DNA from: an uncultured Gemmatimonadota bacterium | GTDB taxonomy: Bacteria > Gemmatimonadota > Gemmatimonadetes > Gemmatimonadales > Gemmatimonadaceae | DNA: 6,479 nucleotides | Assembly (NCBI GenBank): GCA_946479995.1 | Contig: CAMLIU010000096.1 | Coordinates: forward strand, 1 to 6,479 | Direction of reading: 5' to 3' | Shown here: in pieces, positions 1 through 6,479 of the stretch | How the letters are laid out: each line of letters opens with the position of its first letter | Position numbering within the stretch: position 1 is the stretch's first letter | Notes under the pieces: generated by a model | The model's database searches: none | Told to the model about the DNA's origin: nothing | Seen by the model: the letters and a program-made list of their open reading frames with translations, nothing else | Made by a program: the position numbers and the translations under genes

Positions 1-138
1 GATGCGCTCGTCCGTGCGCTGCGCGCGGGCGGGCTGCCTGACTCGAATATCCGGTATCTGATCGCGCCGGGTGCCGTGCACAACGAAAGTGCGTGGTCCC
101 GGCGCTTCGGTCCCGCGGTGCAGTGGCTTTACCCCTGA
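1..138 (+). CDS. C-terminal fragment of an alpha/beta-hydrolase esterase (PF00756-like)
   Basis: The first 45 codons, in frame from base 1 and ending at TGA 136-138, encode the tail of a protein whose start lies outside the window. The fragment carries APGAVHNESAWSRRF (about residues 22-36) followed by VQWLY. A His followed by N-E, then W and an Arg-Phe, then a hydrophobic 'W-L-[FY]' end is typical of the C-terminus of putative esterase (esterase D / enterochelin-esterase-like, PF00756) proteins. There the His (residue 27 of the fragment, bases 79-81) completes the Ser-Asp-His triad. The nucleophile and acid residues lie off the window, so activity and substrate cannot be judged. The gene ends 25 bases before the SusC start with no visible terminator between them, so co-transcription with the Sus genes is plausible. 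The short length limits certainty; another alpha/beta-hydrolase family is the main alternative. Confidence 0.65.
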   Translation, partial: DALVRALRAGGLPDSNIRYLIAPGAVHNESAWSRRFGPAVQWLYP

Positions 139-153
139 CAGTCCCCTCAGCCC

Positions 154-158
154 AGGAG
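154..158 (+). promoter_or_regulatory. Ribosome binding site AGGAG for the SusC gene
   Basis: AGGAG lies just upstream of two adjacent ATG codons at 161 and 164. The spacer is 2 bases to the first ATG, which is too short, and 5 bases to the second, which is workable. This favours initiation at 164. It also argues against the in-frame ATG at 71, which lies inside the esterase gene and has no such motif. Confidence 0.7.
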
Positions 159-163
159 CCATG

Positions 164-3160
164 ATGTTGCGGACAGTGATCCATGGCGCGATCGCGGCGG
201 TTTTGGCGAGCGTGCCCGCTCTCGCCCAGACCGGAACCATCGCGGGACGCGTCCTCACGGCGGACGATGCCCAGCCGATTCCCGGCGCGCAGATCCTCGT
301 CATCGGCACGAACGCCGGCGCCATCACGCGAGAGGACGGGCGCTACTCGCTGACCGTGCGACCCGGCCGCTACACGGTCCGAGCCCTGCGGATCGGCTTC
401 GGCGCGGATACCGTGAGGAACGTGGTCGTGACGGCGGGCGAGACGGCGACGGCGGACTTCCGCCTTCGTCCCGCGGCCACCGCGCTCTCGGGCATCGTCG
501 TCGTCGGTTACGGCACGCAGGAAGCCAAGGACGTCACCGGCTCGGTGGCGACCGTGGGCACCGAGGAGTTCAACACCGGACGCGTGGTGAGCCCGGAGGG
601 GCTGATCCGCGGCAAGGTGGCGGGCGTACAGGTGGCCGACAACAACGAGCCGGGCGGCGGAATCGCCGTCCGCGTGCGCGGCGGCACCTCGGTGAACGCG
701 AGCAACGAGCCGCTGTACGTGATCGACGGCGTGCCCATCGACGTGGGTGGCGGCTCCACGGTGAGCGGGCGCAACGGGCTGAACTTCCTGAACCCGAACG
801 ACATCGAGACGGTCACGGTGCTCAAGGATGCGTCGGCAACCGCCATCTACGGCAACCGCGGCGCGAACGGCGTGGTGATCATCACCACCAAGTCGGGGGC
901 CTCGCAGCCGCAGGTGATGTACACGGGAACGGTGTCCGGCTCGCGCGTGGTGGGTGGACCGGAGATGCTGTCGGCGGACCAGTACCGAGCCGCCGTCACG
1001 CAGTACGCGCCGACGAACGTGTCGTCGCTGGGCTCGGCGAACACGGACTGGCTCGGCGCCATCGAGCAGAATGCGGGTGGCCAGGAGCACAACCTGGACT
1101 TCGCCGGCAAGCGCGACGCGGCGCTCTACCGCCTCGGGCTCGGCTACCTCGACCAGGAAGGGGTGCTGATCGGGACGCGCACGCGGCGCGCATCGGCGTC
1201 GCTCAACTACTCGGACCTCCTGCTCAGCGACCGACTTGCGCTGCGCACGCACCTGCGGGGCTCGCGCTCGGTGGACGACTTCACGCCGAACGCCGTGCTG
1301 GGTGAAGCGGTGGCGTTCGCGCCGACGCAGCCGATCTATACGTCGACGGGTGAGTACTACCAGTACCGGGATCCCACCACCGGCAACCTGATCGGCCTCG
1401 CGCCGAACAACCCGATCGAGGACCTGAAGTACCTGCAGGACCAGGGCATCATCCTCCGCAGCATCGGCAGCGTGGAAGGCGAGTACCGCCTTCCGTGGGT
1501 GGAGGGGCTCAGCGTGACCGCTCGCGGCAGCTTCGACAGCAACCGCGCGGACCGCAACACCTTCACGCCGAGCACCGTCGCGTCACAGCTCAAGGGCGAC
1601 CCGACGCTGGCCGGGAACCTCTCGCGCGCCAACCACAGCGAGCTGCACACGGTCGCCGACGCGTTCGCCACCTACCGGCACGACCTCACGATGCTCGACC
1701 GGGGGAGCGTCGACCTCACGGTGGGCGTGTCGGCCGAGAACTTCAACGGGTCGTACAACGGCTATGCGGCACGCGGGCTGTCGACGAACCTGCTCGGCTA
1801 CAACGGCGTGCCGACGTTCAAGGAAGCCAGCCCCGGGGTGAGCGTCCAGGAGCACCGCCTGCGGTCGCAGTTCGCGCGCGGCAACCTTTCGCTGAAGGAC
1901 CGCTACCTGTTCACGGCCACGGTCCGTCGCGACGGGTCTTCGCGGTTCGGTCCCGACAATCAGTGGGGCGTGTTCCCCTCGGCAGCCTTCGCGTGGCGGC
2001 TGAGCGAGGAACCGATGCTGAAGGATCGACTGCCGGTGTCGGACCTCAAGCTCCGCGTGTCGTGGGGCAAGAACGGCAACGAGTCCATCGGGTGCAACTA
2101 CTGCGCGTACGGCAGCTACGAAGTGGGCGGGCCGCAGGCGCAGGCGCAGCTGGGCCCCGACTTCGTCACCACCATCCGCCCGATCGCCTTCGACCCGAAC
2201 CTGCACTGGGAAACGACGACGTCCACCGACGTGGGCATCGACTTCGGCTTCCTGCGGAACCGGTTCAGCGTCAGCATCGATGGGTACACGAAGACGACGG
2301 ACGACCTGCTGTTCGCCGTGCCGACGGCGGCAGGAACCGCGCTCTCGAACAGCGTGCTCACCAACATCGGTAGCGTCCGCAACCGCGGCGTCGAGTTCAT
2401 GCTCGATGGAAAGCTCATCGACGGCGGCCGCCGGGGCTTCACCTGGCTGGCCAACTTCAACGCCTCCCACAACAGCAACGAGCTGCTCACCCTGGGCCGC
2501 CCGGGACTCACGAGCATCGCCACCGGCGGCATCGCCGGCGGCGTGGGCACCAACATCCAGGTGCTGCAGCCGGGCCAGCCGGTGAACTCGTTCTACGTCT
2601 ACCGGCACCGCGAGGCGAACGGCAAGGTGGTCGTCAGTGGACCGGATACGGCCATGTACGTGGACGTGAACAAGGACAACATCATCAACACGTCCGACCT
2701 CCGTCCCTTCCACAGCCCGGCGCCGAAGTGGATCATCGGCCACACGTCGAACTTCAGCTGGAGGAACTTCGACGCGAGCACCACGCTGCGGGCGTACCTC
2801 GGTAACTACGTCTACAACAACGTGGCGTCGAACCTCGGCAATTACAGCGTGCTCACGTCGCCCTATGCACCGGTGAACCTGAGCGCGTCGGTGCTGCAGT
2901 ACGGCTTCACGCGGCCGCAGTACCTCTCCGACCTCTACGTGGAAGACGCGTCGTTCCTGCGGATGGACAACCTGACGGTAGGCTACACCTTCGACCACCT
3001 GGGACAGGTGCGGAACCCGCGCGTGTTCGGCACCGTTCAGAACGTGTTCACGACGACCAGCTACTCGGGCGTGGATCCCACGGCCAACATCAACGGCATC
3101 GACAACAACGTCTATCCCCGCTCGCGCACCTTCGTGGGCGGCGTGACGATCGGCTTCTGA
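164..3160 (+). CDS. susC: SusC/RagA-family TonB-dependent outer-membrane transporter
   Basis: This 998-residue protein imports oligosaccharides across the outer membrane using TonB/ExbBD energy, with a SusD partner as lid. Domains in order: a signal peptide (residues 1-21, cleavage ALA|Q); a carboxypeptidase-regulatory-like beta domain (about 24-103); the TonB-box region with the SusC signature GIVVVGYGTQ (110-119) followed by KDVTGSV; a plug domain containing the diagnostic VTVLKDASATAIYGNRGANG (217-236) running into VVIITTKSG; then a beta-barrel to a terminal Phe (GVTIGF). Length and order are normal for the family, and no STN anti-sigma-interaction domain is present. An EF-hand-like loop (D834, N836, D838, D845) and the only two cysteines of the protein (C644 and C647, CNYC) lie in the barrel. 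I chose ATG 164 from its RBS spacing; ATG 161 is equally possible and adds one Met. The susD gene follows after 11 bases. The symbol is family-level: the starch substrate is inferred from the downstream amylase, not from SusC itself. Confidence 0.95.
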   Translation: MLRTVIHGAIAAVLASVPALAQTGTIAGRVLTADDAQPIPGAQILVIGTNAGAITREDGRYSLTVRPGRYTVRALRIGFGADTVRNVVVTAGETATADFRLRPAATALSGIVVVGYGTQEAKDVTGSVATVGTEEFNTGRVVSPEGLIRGKVAGVQVADNNEPGGGIAVRVRGGTSVNASNEPLYVIDGVPIDVGGGSTVSGRNGLNFLNPNDIETVTVLKDASATAIYGNRGANGVVIITTKSGASQPQVMYTGTVSGSRVVGGPEMLSADQYRAAVTQYAPTNVSSLGSANTDWLGAIEQNAGGQEHNLDFAGKRDAALYRLGLGYLDQEGVLIGTRTRRASASLNYSDLLLSDRLALRTHLRGSRSVDDFTPNAVLGEAVAFAPTQPIYTSTGEYYQYRDPTTGNLIGLAPNNPIEDLKYLQDQGIILRSIGSVEGEYRLPWVEGLSVTARGSFDSNRADRNTFTPSTVASQLKGDPTLAGNLSRANHSELHTVADAFATYRHDLTMLDRGSVDLTVGVSAENFNGSYNGYAARGLSTNLLGYNGVPTFKEASPGVSVQEHRLRSQFARGNLSLKDRYLFTATVRRDGSSRFGPDNQWGVFPSAAFAWRLSEEPMLKDRLPVSDLKLRVSWGKNGNESIGCNYCAYGSYEVGGPQAQAQLGPDFVTTIRPIAFDPNLHWETTTSTDVGIDFGFLRNRFSVSIDGYTKTTDDLLFAVPTAAGTALSNSVLTNIGSVRNRGVEFMLDGKLIDGGRRGFTWLANFNASHNSNELLTLGRPGLTSIATGGIAGGVGTNIQVLQPGQPVNSFYVYRHREANGKVVVSGPDTAMYVDVNKDNIINTSDLRPFHSPAPKWIIGHTSNFSWRNFDASTTLRAYLGNYVYNNVASNLGNYSVLTSPYAPVNLSASVLQYGFTRPQYLSDLYVEDASFLRMDNLTVGYTFDHLGQVRNPRVFGTVQNVFTTTSYSGVDPTANINGIDNNVYPRSRTFVGGVTIGF

Positions 3161-3166
3161 GAGGAG
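3161..3166 (+). promoter_or_regulatory. Ribosome binding site GAGGAG for the SusD gene
   Basis: GAGGAG starts on the base immediately after the susC stop codon and sits 5 bases before ATG 3172. It fixes that ATG rather than the in-frame ATG at 3181, which would be 14 bases away. The tight arrangement indicates that susC and susD are translated from one mRNA. Confidence 0.8.
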
Positions 3167-3171
3167 ACCAC

Positions 3172-4749
3172 ATGCGGATCATGTCGACACGCTGGCTGGC
3201 GGTGGGGAGCGCGGCACTGTGCCTCGCCCTGCCGGCCTGCAACAACGACCTCACGGTCGCGCCGCAGAGCAACATCACGACCGGCAACATCTTCAGCGAT
3301 ACCACCTCGTACCGGGCGTTCCTCGCCAAGCTGTATGCCGGCCTCGCCGTCACGGGGCAGAGCGGCCCGGACGGCAAGCCGGACATCAGTGGCATCGACG
3401 AGGGGTTCTCGCAGTACGTGCGCGGCTACTGGCAGCTGCAGGAGCTTCCGACGGACGAAGCGATCATCGGGTGGGGCGACACTGGCCTCCCCGAGCTGAA
3501 CACGCAGACATGGTCGGCGGCCAACCCGTTCACGACCGCCATGTACGCGCGCATCTTCTACCAGGTCGCGCTGGCCAACGAGTTCCTGCGCCAGACGTCG
3601 GATGCGCAGCTCTCCGCCCGCGGCACGCCGGCGGCGCTCGTCACGGAGGTGCAGGGATACCGCGCCGAGGCGCGCTTCCTCCGCGCGCTCAGCTACTATC
3701 ACGCGCTCGACCTCTTCGGCAACGTGCCGATCGTGGACGAGAACTTCGACATCAGCAAGCTGCCGGTGCAGGCGGCGCGTGGCGACGTCTTCACATTCGT
3801 GGAGAAGGAGCTGAAGGAGGCTCGCGCCGGGCTGCCTCCGCGCAGCACGGGCAGCTACTACGGCCGCGCGAGCCAGCAGGCGGTGGACATGACGCTCGCG
3901 CACCTGTACCTGAATGCCAAGGTGTGGACCGGCACCGACCGCAGCGCCGATGCGCTCGCCGCCGCGTCGGCCGCGATTGCCGCTGGCGGTACGCTCGATA
4001 CGAGCATCCCGCACCTCTTCCAGGCGGACAACAACACGTCGCCCGAGATCCTTTTCTCGATTCCCTTCGACGGGAACCACACGCGCACGTGGGGTGGGAT
4101 GACCTACCTCATCCACGCTTCGGTAGGTGACAACATGGACGCGGCAGCGTCGGGGATCGACGGAGGCTGGTATGGATTGCGGCTGCGGCCAAGTGCCGTG
4201 GAGCGCTATGCGGGTGGCGCGGCCAGCACCGACCTGCGTGCGCAGTTCATCCGTACCGCTGGCCGCACGGAGGACATCGCGAACGTGGGGTCGAGCAACA
4301 ACGGCTATGCCCTCGCCAAGTTCCGCAACGTGAAAACGGGTGGCGGAGCGGGCTCCAACCTCACCTTCCCGGACACCGACTACCCGGTGTATCGCCTCGC
4401 CGACGCCTACCTGATCTACGCCGAGGCGTTCCTGCGCGGCGGCGGCGGATCGCAGGCCACGGCACTCGGATACGTGAACGCGCTGCGCACGCGCGCCAAC
4501 GCGTCGCCCATCGCCGCCGCGGAGCTCACCCTCCCGTTCATCCTCGACGAGCGTGGCCGCGAGCTGCTCTGGGAGGGGATGCGCCGGCAGGACCTCATCC
4601 GCTACGGCCAGTTCTCCACCGCCGGCATCTGGCAATGGAAGGGCGGCACCCACGACGGGCAGGTCACGTCGGCCATCCACGACCTGTACCCCATCCCGGC
4701 CAACGAACTGTCGGCGAACCCGACGCTCAAGCAGAACCCGGGCTACTAG
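3172..4749 (+). CDS. susD: SusD/RagB-family glycan-binding outer-membrane lipoprotein
   Basis: This 525-residue non-catalytic lipoprotein captures glycan and caps the SusC barrel. A short positively charged start and hydrophobic segment lead to the lipobox LPAC, with the lipidated Cys at residue 23. The N-terminal SusD-like domain (PF14322, roughly 25-230) contains QELPTDEAIIGW and the TPR-type helix motif YRAEARFLRALSYYHALDLF (163-182) followed by GNVPIVDE. The C-terminal SusD/RagB domain (PF07980, roughly 270-525) contains YPVYRLADAYLIYAEAF (404-420), ILDERGRELLWEGMRRQDLI (457-476) and the classic end YPIPANELSANPTLKQNPGY (506-525). Length and motif order are normal for the family. Several Trp and Tyr residues could form an aromatic sugar platform, but I cannot assign them without a structure. 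It directly follows susC, as in essentially all such loci. After the Cys comes NNDL, not the acidic K-D/E-type surface-export signal described in Bacteroidota. Starch specificity is inferred from the neighbouring amylase. Confidence 0.95.
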   Translation: MRIMSTRWLAVGSAALCLALPACNNDLTVAPQSNITTGNIFSDTTSYRAFLAKLYAGLAVTGQSGPDGKPDISGIDEGFSQYVRGYWQLQELPTDEAIIGWGDTGLPELNTQTWSAANPFTTAMYARIFYQVALANEFLRQTSDAQLSARGTPAALVTEVQGYRAEARFLRALSYYHALDLFGNVPIVDENFDISKLPVQAARGDVFTFVEKELKEARAGLPPRSTGSYYGRASQQAVDMTLAHLYLNAKVWTGTDRSADALAAASAAIAAGGTLDTSIPHLFQADNNTSPEILFSIPFDGNHTRTWGGMTYLIHASVGDNMDAAASGIDGGWYGLRLRPSAVERYAGGAASTDLRAQFIRTAGRTEDIANVGSSNNGYALAKFRNVKTGGGAGSNLTFPDTDYPVYRLADAYLIYAEAFLRGGGGSQATALGYVNALRTRANASPIAAAELTLPFILDERGRELLWEGMRRQDLIRYGQFSTAGIWQWKGGTHDGQVTSAIHDLYPIPANELSANPTLKQNPGY

Positions 4750-4755
4750 CCCGCC

Positions 4756-4789
4756 GCGGCGGGCAGCGAGACCTCTCGCTGTCCGCCGT
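4756..4789 (+). terminator. Strong GC-rich hairpin after susD; possible terminator or attenuator
   Basis: Bases 4756-4770 pair with 4775-4789 to give a 15-pair stem with the 4-base loop ACCT. All pairs are Watson-Crick except two G-U pairs (4763 with 4782, and 4756 with 4789). The stem begins seven bases after the susD stop. Only a weak T-tract follows (TTCGTT), so intrinsic termination is uncertain. Transcript stabilisation or partial termination, which would lower amylase expression relative to susCD, would also fit. A perfect 14-base palindrome at 4750-4763 (CCCGCCGCGGCGGG) overlaps the left arm and could compete with it. Confidence 0.55.
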
Positions 4790-4804
4790 TCGTTGCACAA
4801 CGGG

Positions 4805-4857
4805 CCGGCACACGACGCATCCGTCGACGTCGTGTGCCGGTCTCCCCTCTTCTCTCC
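4805..4857 (+). terminator. Second intergenic hairpin with pyrimidine tract, just before the amylase gene
   Basis: Bases 4805-4817 (CCGGCACACGACG) are perfectly complementary to 4828-4840, giving a 13-pair stem with a 10-base loop. Two further pairs (4804 with 4841 as G-U, and 4803 with 4842) can extend it. The stem is followed by 17 uninterrupted pyrimidines (4841-4857, mixed C and T), resembling a C-interrupted intrinsic-terminator tail. The tail ends six bases before the amylase ATG at 4864. It may therefore end the susCD transcript, act as an attenuator, or shape the 5' leader of the amylase mRNA. The stem is directly visible; its role is inference. Confidence 0.55.
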
Positions 4858-4863
4858 GGGCCG

Positions 4864-6474
4864 ATGACGCGTTCGACGATGCGGTTCGCTGCACCACGCC
4901 GTCTCGTCACGCTGTGCGCGGGCGTGCCGCTTGCCATTGCGTGCGGCGGCGGCAAGTCGCTCCCTGACGCAGTCACCACGCAGCCGCTGCCCATCGAGCG
5001 TCCGTCACTGCCGGAAGCGTACCGCCCCACGGGTCGCGCTGCCGCGGGGGATGTGGCAGTTCATCTCTTCGACTGGCGCTGGACGGACATCGCCAACGAG
5101 TGCGAGACGATCCTCGGTCCCGCCGGCGTGCAGGCGGTGCAGGTGTCGCCGCCGAACGAGCACAGCATCACGCCGAGCCACGACTGGAGCGAGCGCTACC
5201 AGCCCGTGAGCTACAGCGTGGAGAGGAGCCGCTCGGGAACCGGTGATGAATTCCGCAGCATGGTGGCGCGCTGCAAGGCAAAGGGCGTCGGCATCATCGT
5301 GGATGCGGTGATCAACCACATGACCAGCTCGCCCAGCCCCGGCACGGGGAGCAACGGCACGACCTACACGAAGTACGAGTATCCGGGGCTGTACACTGTC
5401 ACCGACTTCCACACCCCCTGCCAGGTCAGCACCTACACGAGCGCAGCGAACGTGCAGGACTGCGAGCTGTTCGGGCTCCCCGACCTCAACACCGGCTCGC
5501 CGAGCGTGCGACAGAAGATCGCCGCGTATCTCATCGCTCTCGCGCGCATGGACGTGATGGGCTTCCGCATCGATGCGGCGAAGCACATCCAGCAGGTGGA
5601 GCTCGACAGCATCCTCGCCATCGTCAACCGCACCCTCGTCGGGGAAGGGCGGCCGGTTCCGTACGTCTATCTCGAGGTCTCGGCCGGCTTCGGCGAGGCG
5701 CTCTCGCCGCGCGACTACTTCGGCGAGGGCTACGACAGCGGGGGCGCGGCGGACGTCACGGAGTTCACCTTCACCGGGGTGGGCGACAAGTTCCGCAACG
5801 TCGGCGGACAGGTGCTCGCCGACCTGAACCCGAACGGCCCGCCGGGCCACCAGTTCTCTCCCGGCGCCTGGGGAATGATGCCGTCGGACAAGGCGCTCGT
5901 GTTCCTGGAGAACCACGACACCCAGCACAGCTGTGGACTGAGCTACCGGAACGGGCAGGTGTTCCGGCTGGCCAACGTGTGGATGCTCGCCCAGCCGTAC
6001 GGATATCCACTCATCCTCTCCAGCTTCGCCTTCGATTGCCCCGGCGGCAACTCGATGGGGCCTCCCTCCGATGCGAACGGCTGGACGACCCCGGTGTCGT
6101 GTGCGGCGAGCCTGGAGACGGCGACGGTGGGGCAGTGGGTCTGCGAGCACCGCGATCCGTACATCCTCAACATGATCGGATTCCGGCGCGTGGTAGCCGG
6201 CACCGACGTGAATCACTGGTGGGACGACGGCGCCAATGCGATCGCCTTCTCGCGTGGCGCGCTCGGCTTCGTGGCCATCAACAACGGGAGCGTTGCCCTG
6301 TCGCGTAGCATCGCTACCGGCCTCCCCGCCGGCACGTACTGTGACCGCATCGCGGGCGGACGATCCGGCACGGCCTGCGCCGGCACGGCCATCACGATCG
6401 CCGCCGACGGGAGCGTCGCACTCACCCTCGCGGCGCGATCGGCGATCGCCGTGGACGTCACCACGAAGCTGTAG
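4864..6474 (+). CDS. Secreted GH13 alpha-amylase, probable lipoprotein
   Basis: This 536-residue enzyme should hydrolyse internal alpha-1,4-glucosidic bonds of starch or related glucans outside the cytoplasm. Residues 1-26 form a signal segment ending AIAC (Cys27, an imperfect lipobox), then a Gly/Pro-rich linker to about 60. The catalytic barrel starts near DVAVHLFDW (63-71), with the substrate-site motif WSERYQPVSY (108-117). Conserved GH13 regions: I, DAVINH (147-152); LPDLN just before region II; II, GFRIDAAKH (233-241, nucleophile D237); III, LEV (acid/base E271); IV, FLENHD (347-352, D352). A C-terminal all-beta Aamy_C-type domain ends the protein (VAINNGSVALSRS to the stop), and no starch-binding module is visible. 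Ten cysteines after Cys27 suggest disulfides. The wording resembles Streptomyces and animal amylases (GH13_32-like) more than Bacteroides SusG. L383 sits where animal amylases have their third chloride ligand (Arg337 in pig enzyme). The start is uncertain: ATG 4864 is chosen, ATG 4879 also works, and neither has a clear Shine-Dalgarno sequence. Confidence 0.93.
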   Translation: MTRSTMRFAAPRRLVTLCAGVPLAIACGGGKSLPDAVTTQPLPIERPSLPEAYRPTGRAAAGDVAVHLFDWRWTDIANECETILGPAGVQAVQVSPPNEHSITPSHDWSERYQPVSYSVERSRSGTGDEFRSMVARCKAKGVGIIVDAVINHMTSSPSPGTGSNGTTYTKYEYPGLYTVTDFHTPCQVSTYTSAANVQDCELFGLPDLNTGSPSVRQKIAAYLIALARMDVMGFRIDAAKHIQQVELDSILAIVNRTLVGEGRPVPYVYLEVSAGFGEALSPRDYFGEGYDSGGAADVTEFTFTGVGDKFRNVGGQVLADLNPNGPPGHQFSPGAWGMMPSDKALVFLENHDTQHSCGLSYRNGQVFRLANVWMLAQPYGYPLILSSFAFDCPGGNSMGPPSDANGWTTPVSCAASLETATVGQWVCEHRDPYILNMIGFRRVVAGTDVNHWWDDGANAIAFSRGALGFVAINNGSVALSRSIATGLPAGTYCDRIAGGRSGTACAGTAITIAADGSVALTLAARSAIAVDVTTKL

Positions 6475-6479
6475 GCGCC

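Noticed and set aside
71..160. N-terminal extension of SusC from ATG 71
   Set aside because: It overlaps the esterase reading frame, has no ribosome binding site, and would bury the clear signal peptide behind 30 residues of Pro/Gly/Cys-rich sequence unlike the family.
1583..2998. Long antisense open frame (471 codons) opposite susC
   Set aside because: It is a shadow of the sense gene for the same reason; no start signal or family motif is seen.
3112..4800. Long antisense open frame (562 codons) opposite susD
   Set aside because: The translation is Arg/Val/Ala-rich low-complexity sequence without recognisable motifs. It is the expected mirror of GC-biased third positions in a well-supported gene.
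4793..4830. TTGCAC at 4793 as a -35 element for an amylase promoter
   Set aside because: No credible -10 element lies at the right distance, and the region is dominated by hairpin-forming GC-rich sequence.
4834..4863. GTG 4834 as the amylase start
   Set aside because: The codon lies inside the right arm of a perfect 13-pair stem, has no Shine-Dalgarno, and adds ten residues before the signal segment.
5005..6216. Long antisense open frame (403 codons) opposite the amylase
   Set aside because: His/Arg/Val-rich mirror translation of a gene with all GH13 catalytic motifs on the + strand.
6475..6479. Terminator after the amylase
   Set aside because: Only five bases remain in the window, too few to judge.

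Overview
The window reads as part of a starch or alpha-glucan utilisation locus of the Sus (SusC/SusD) type, all on the + strand. The DNA is strongly GC-rich, with G or C at most third codon positions. SusC/SusD pairs are the hallmark of Bacteroidota but also occur in other phyla such as Gemmatimonadota. The high GC content together with the wording of the SusC and SusD motifs makes Gemmatimonadota my best guess. This is inference: there is no rRNA or other phylogenetic marker here. A high-GC Bacteroidota lineage remains possible.

Layout: 1-138 is the C-terminal end of an alpha/beta-hydrolase esterase with its catalytic His motif. After about 25 bases comes a SusC/RagA-family TonB-dependent outer-membrane transporter (164-3160). 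Eleven bases later comes its SusD/RagB-family glycan-binding lipoprotein partner (3172-4749). A 114-base intergenic stretch (4750-4863) holds two strong consecutive hairpins, the second followed by a 17-base pyrimidine run. A secreted, probably lipid-anchored GH13 alpha-amylase follows (4864-6474), and the window ends five bases after its stop. No stretch over 300 bases lacks a gene.

How the genes work together (established for the Sus paradigm, inferred here): the amylase cuts alpha-1,4-glucan outside the cytoplasm, SusD captures the malto-oligosaccharides and lids the SusC barrel, and SusC imports them into the periplasm using TonB energy. The esterase may belong to the same transcription unit, but its substrate cannot be read from the fragment.

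I found no exotic or clearly undescribed system. The points most worth a second look are the double-hairpin junction just before the amylase start, the absence of a Shine-Dalgarno sequence for the amylase, the actinobacterial/animal-like rather than SusG-like amylase, its apparent loss of one chloride ligand, and a lone CxxC pair in the SusC barrel.
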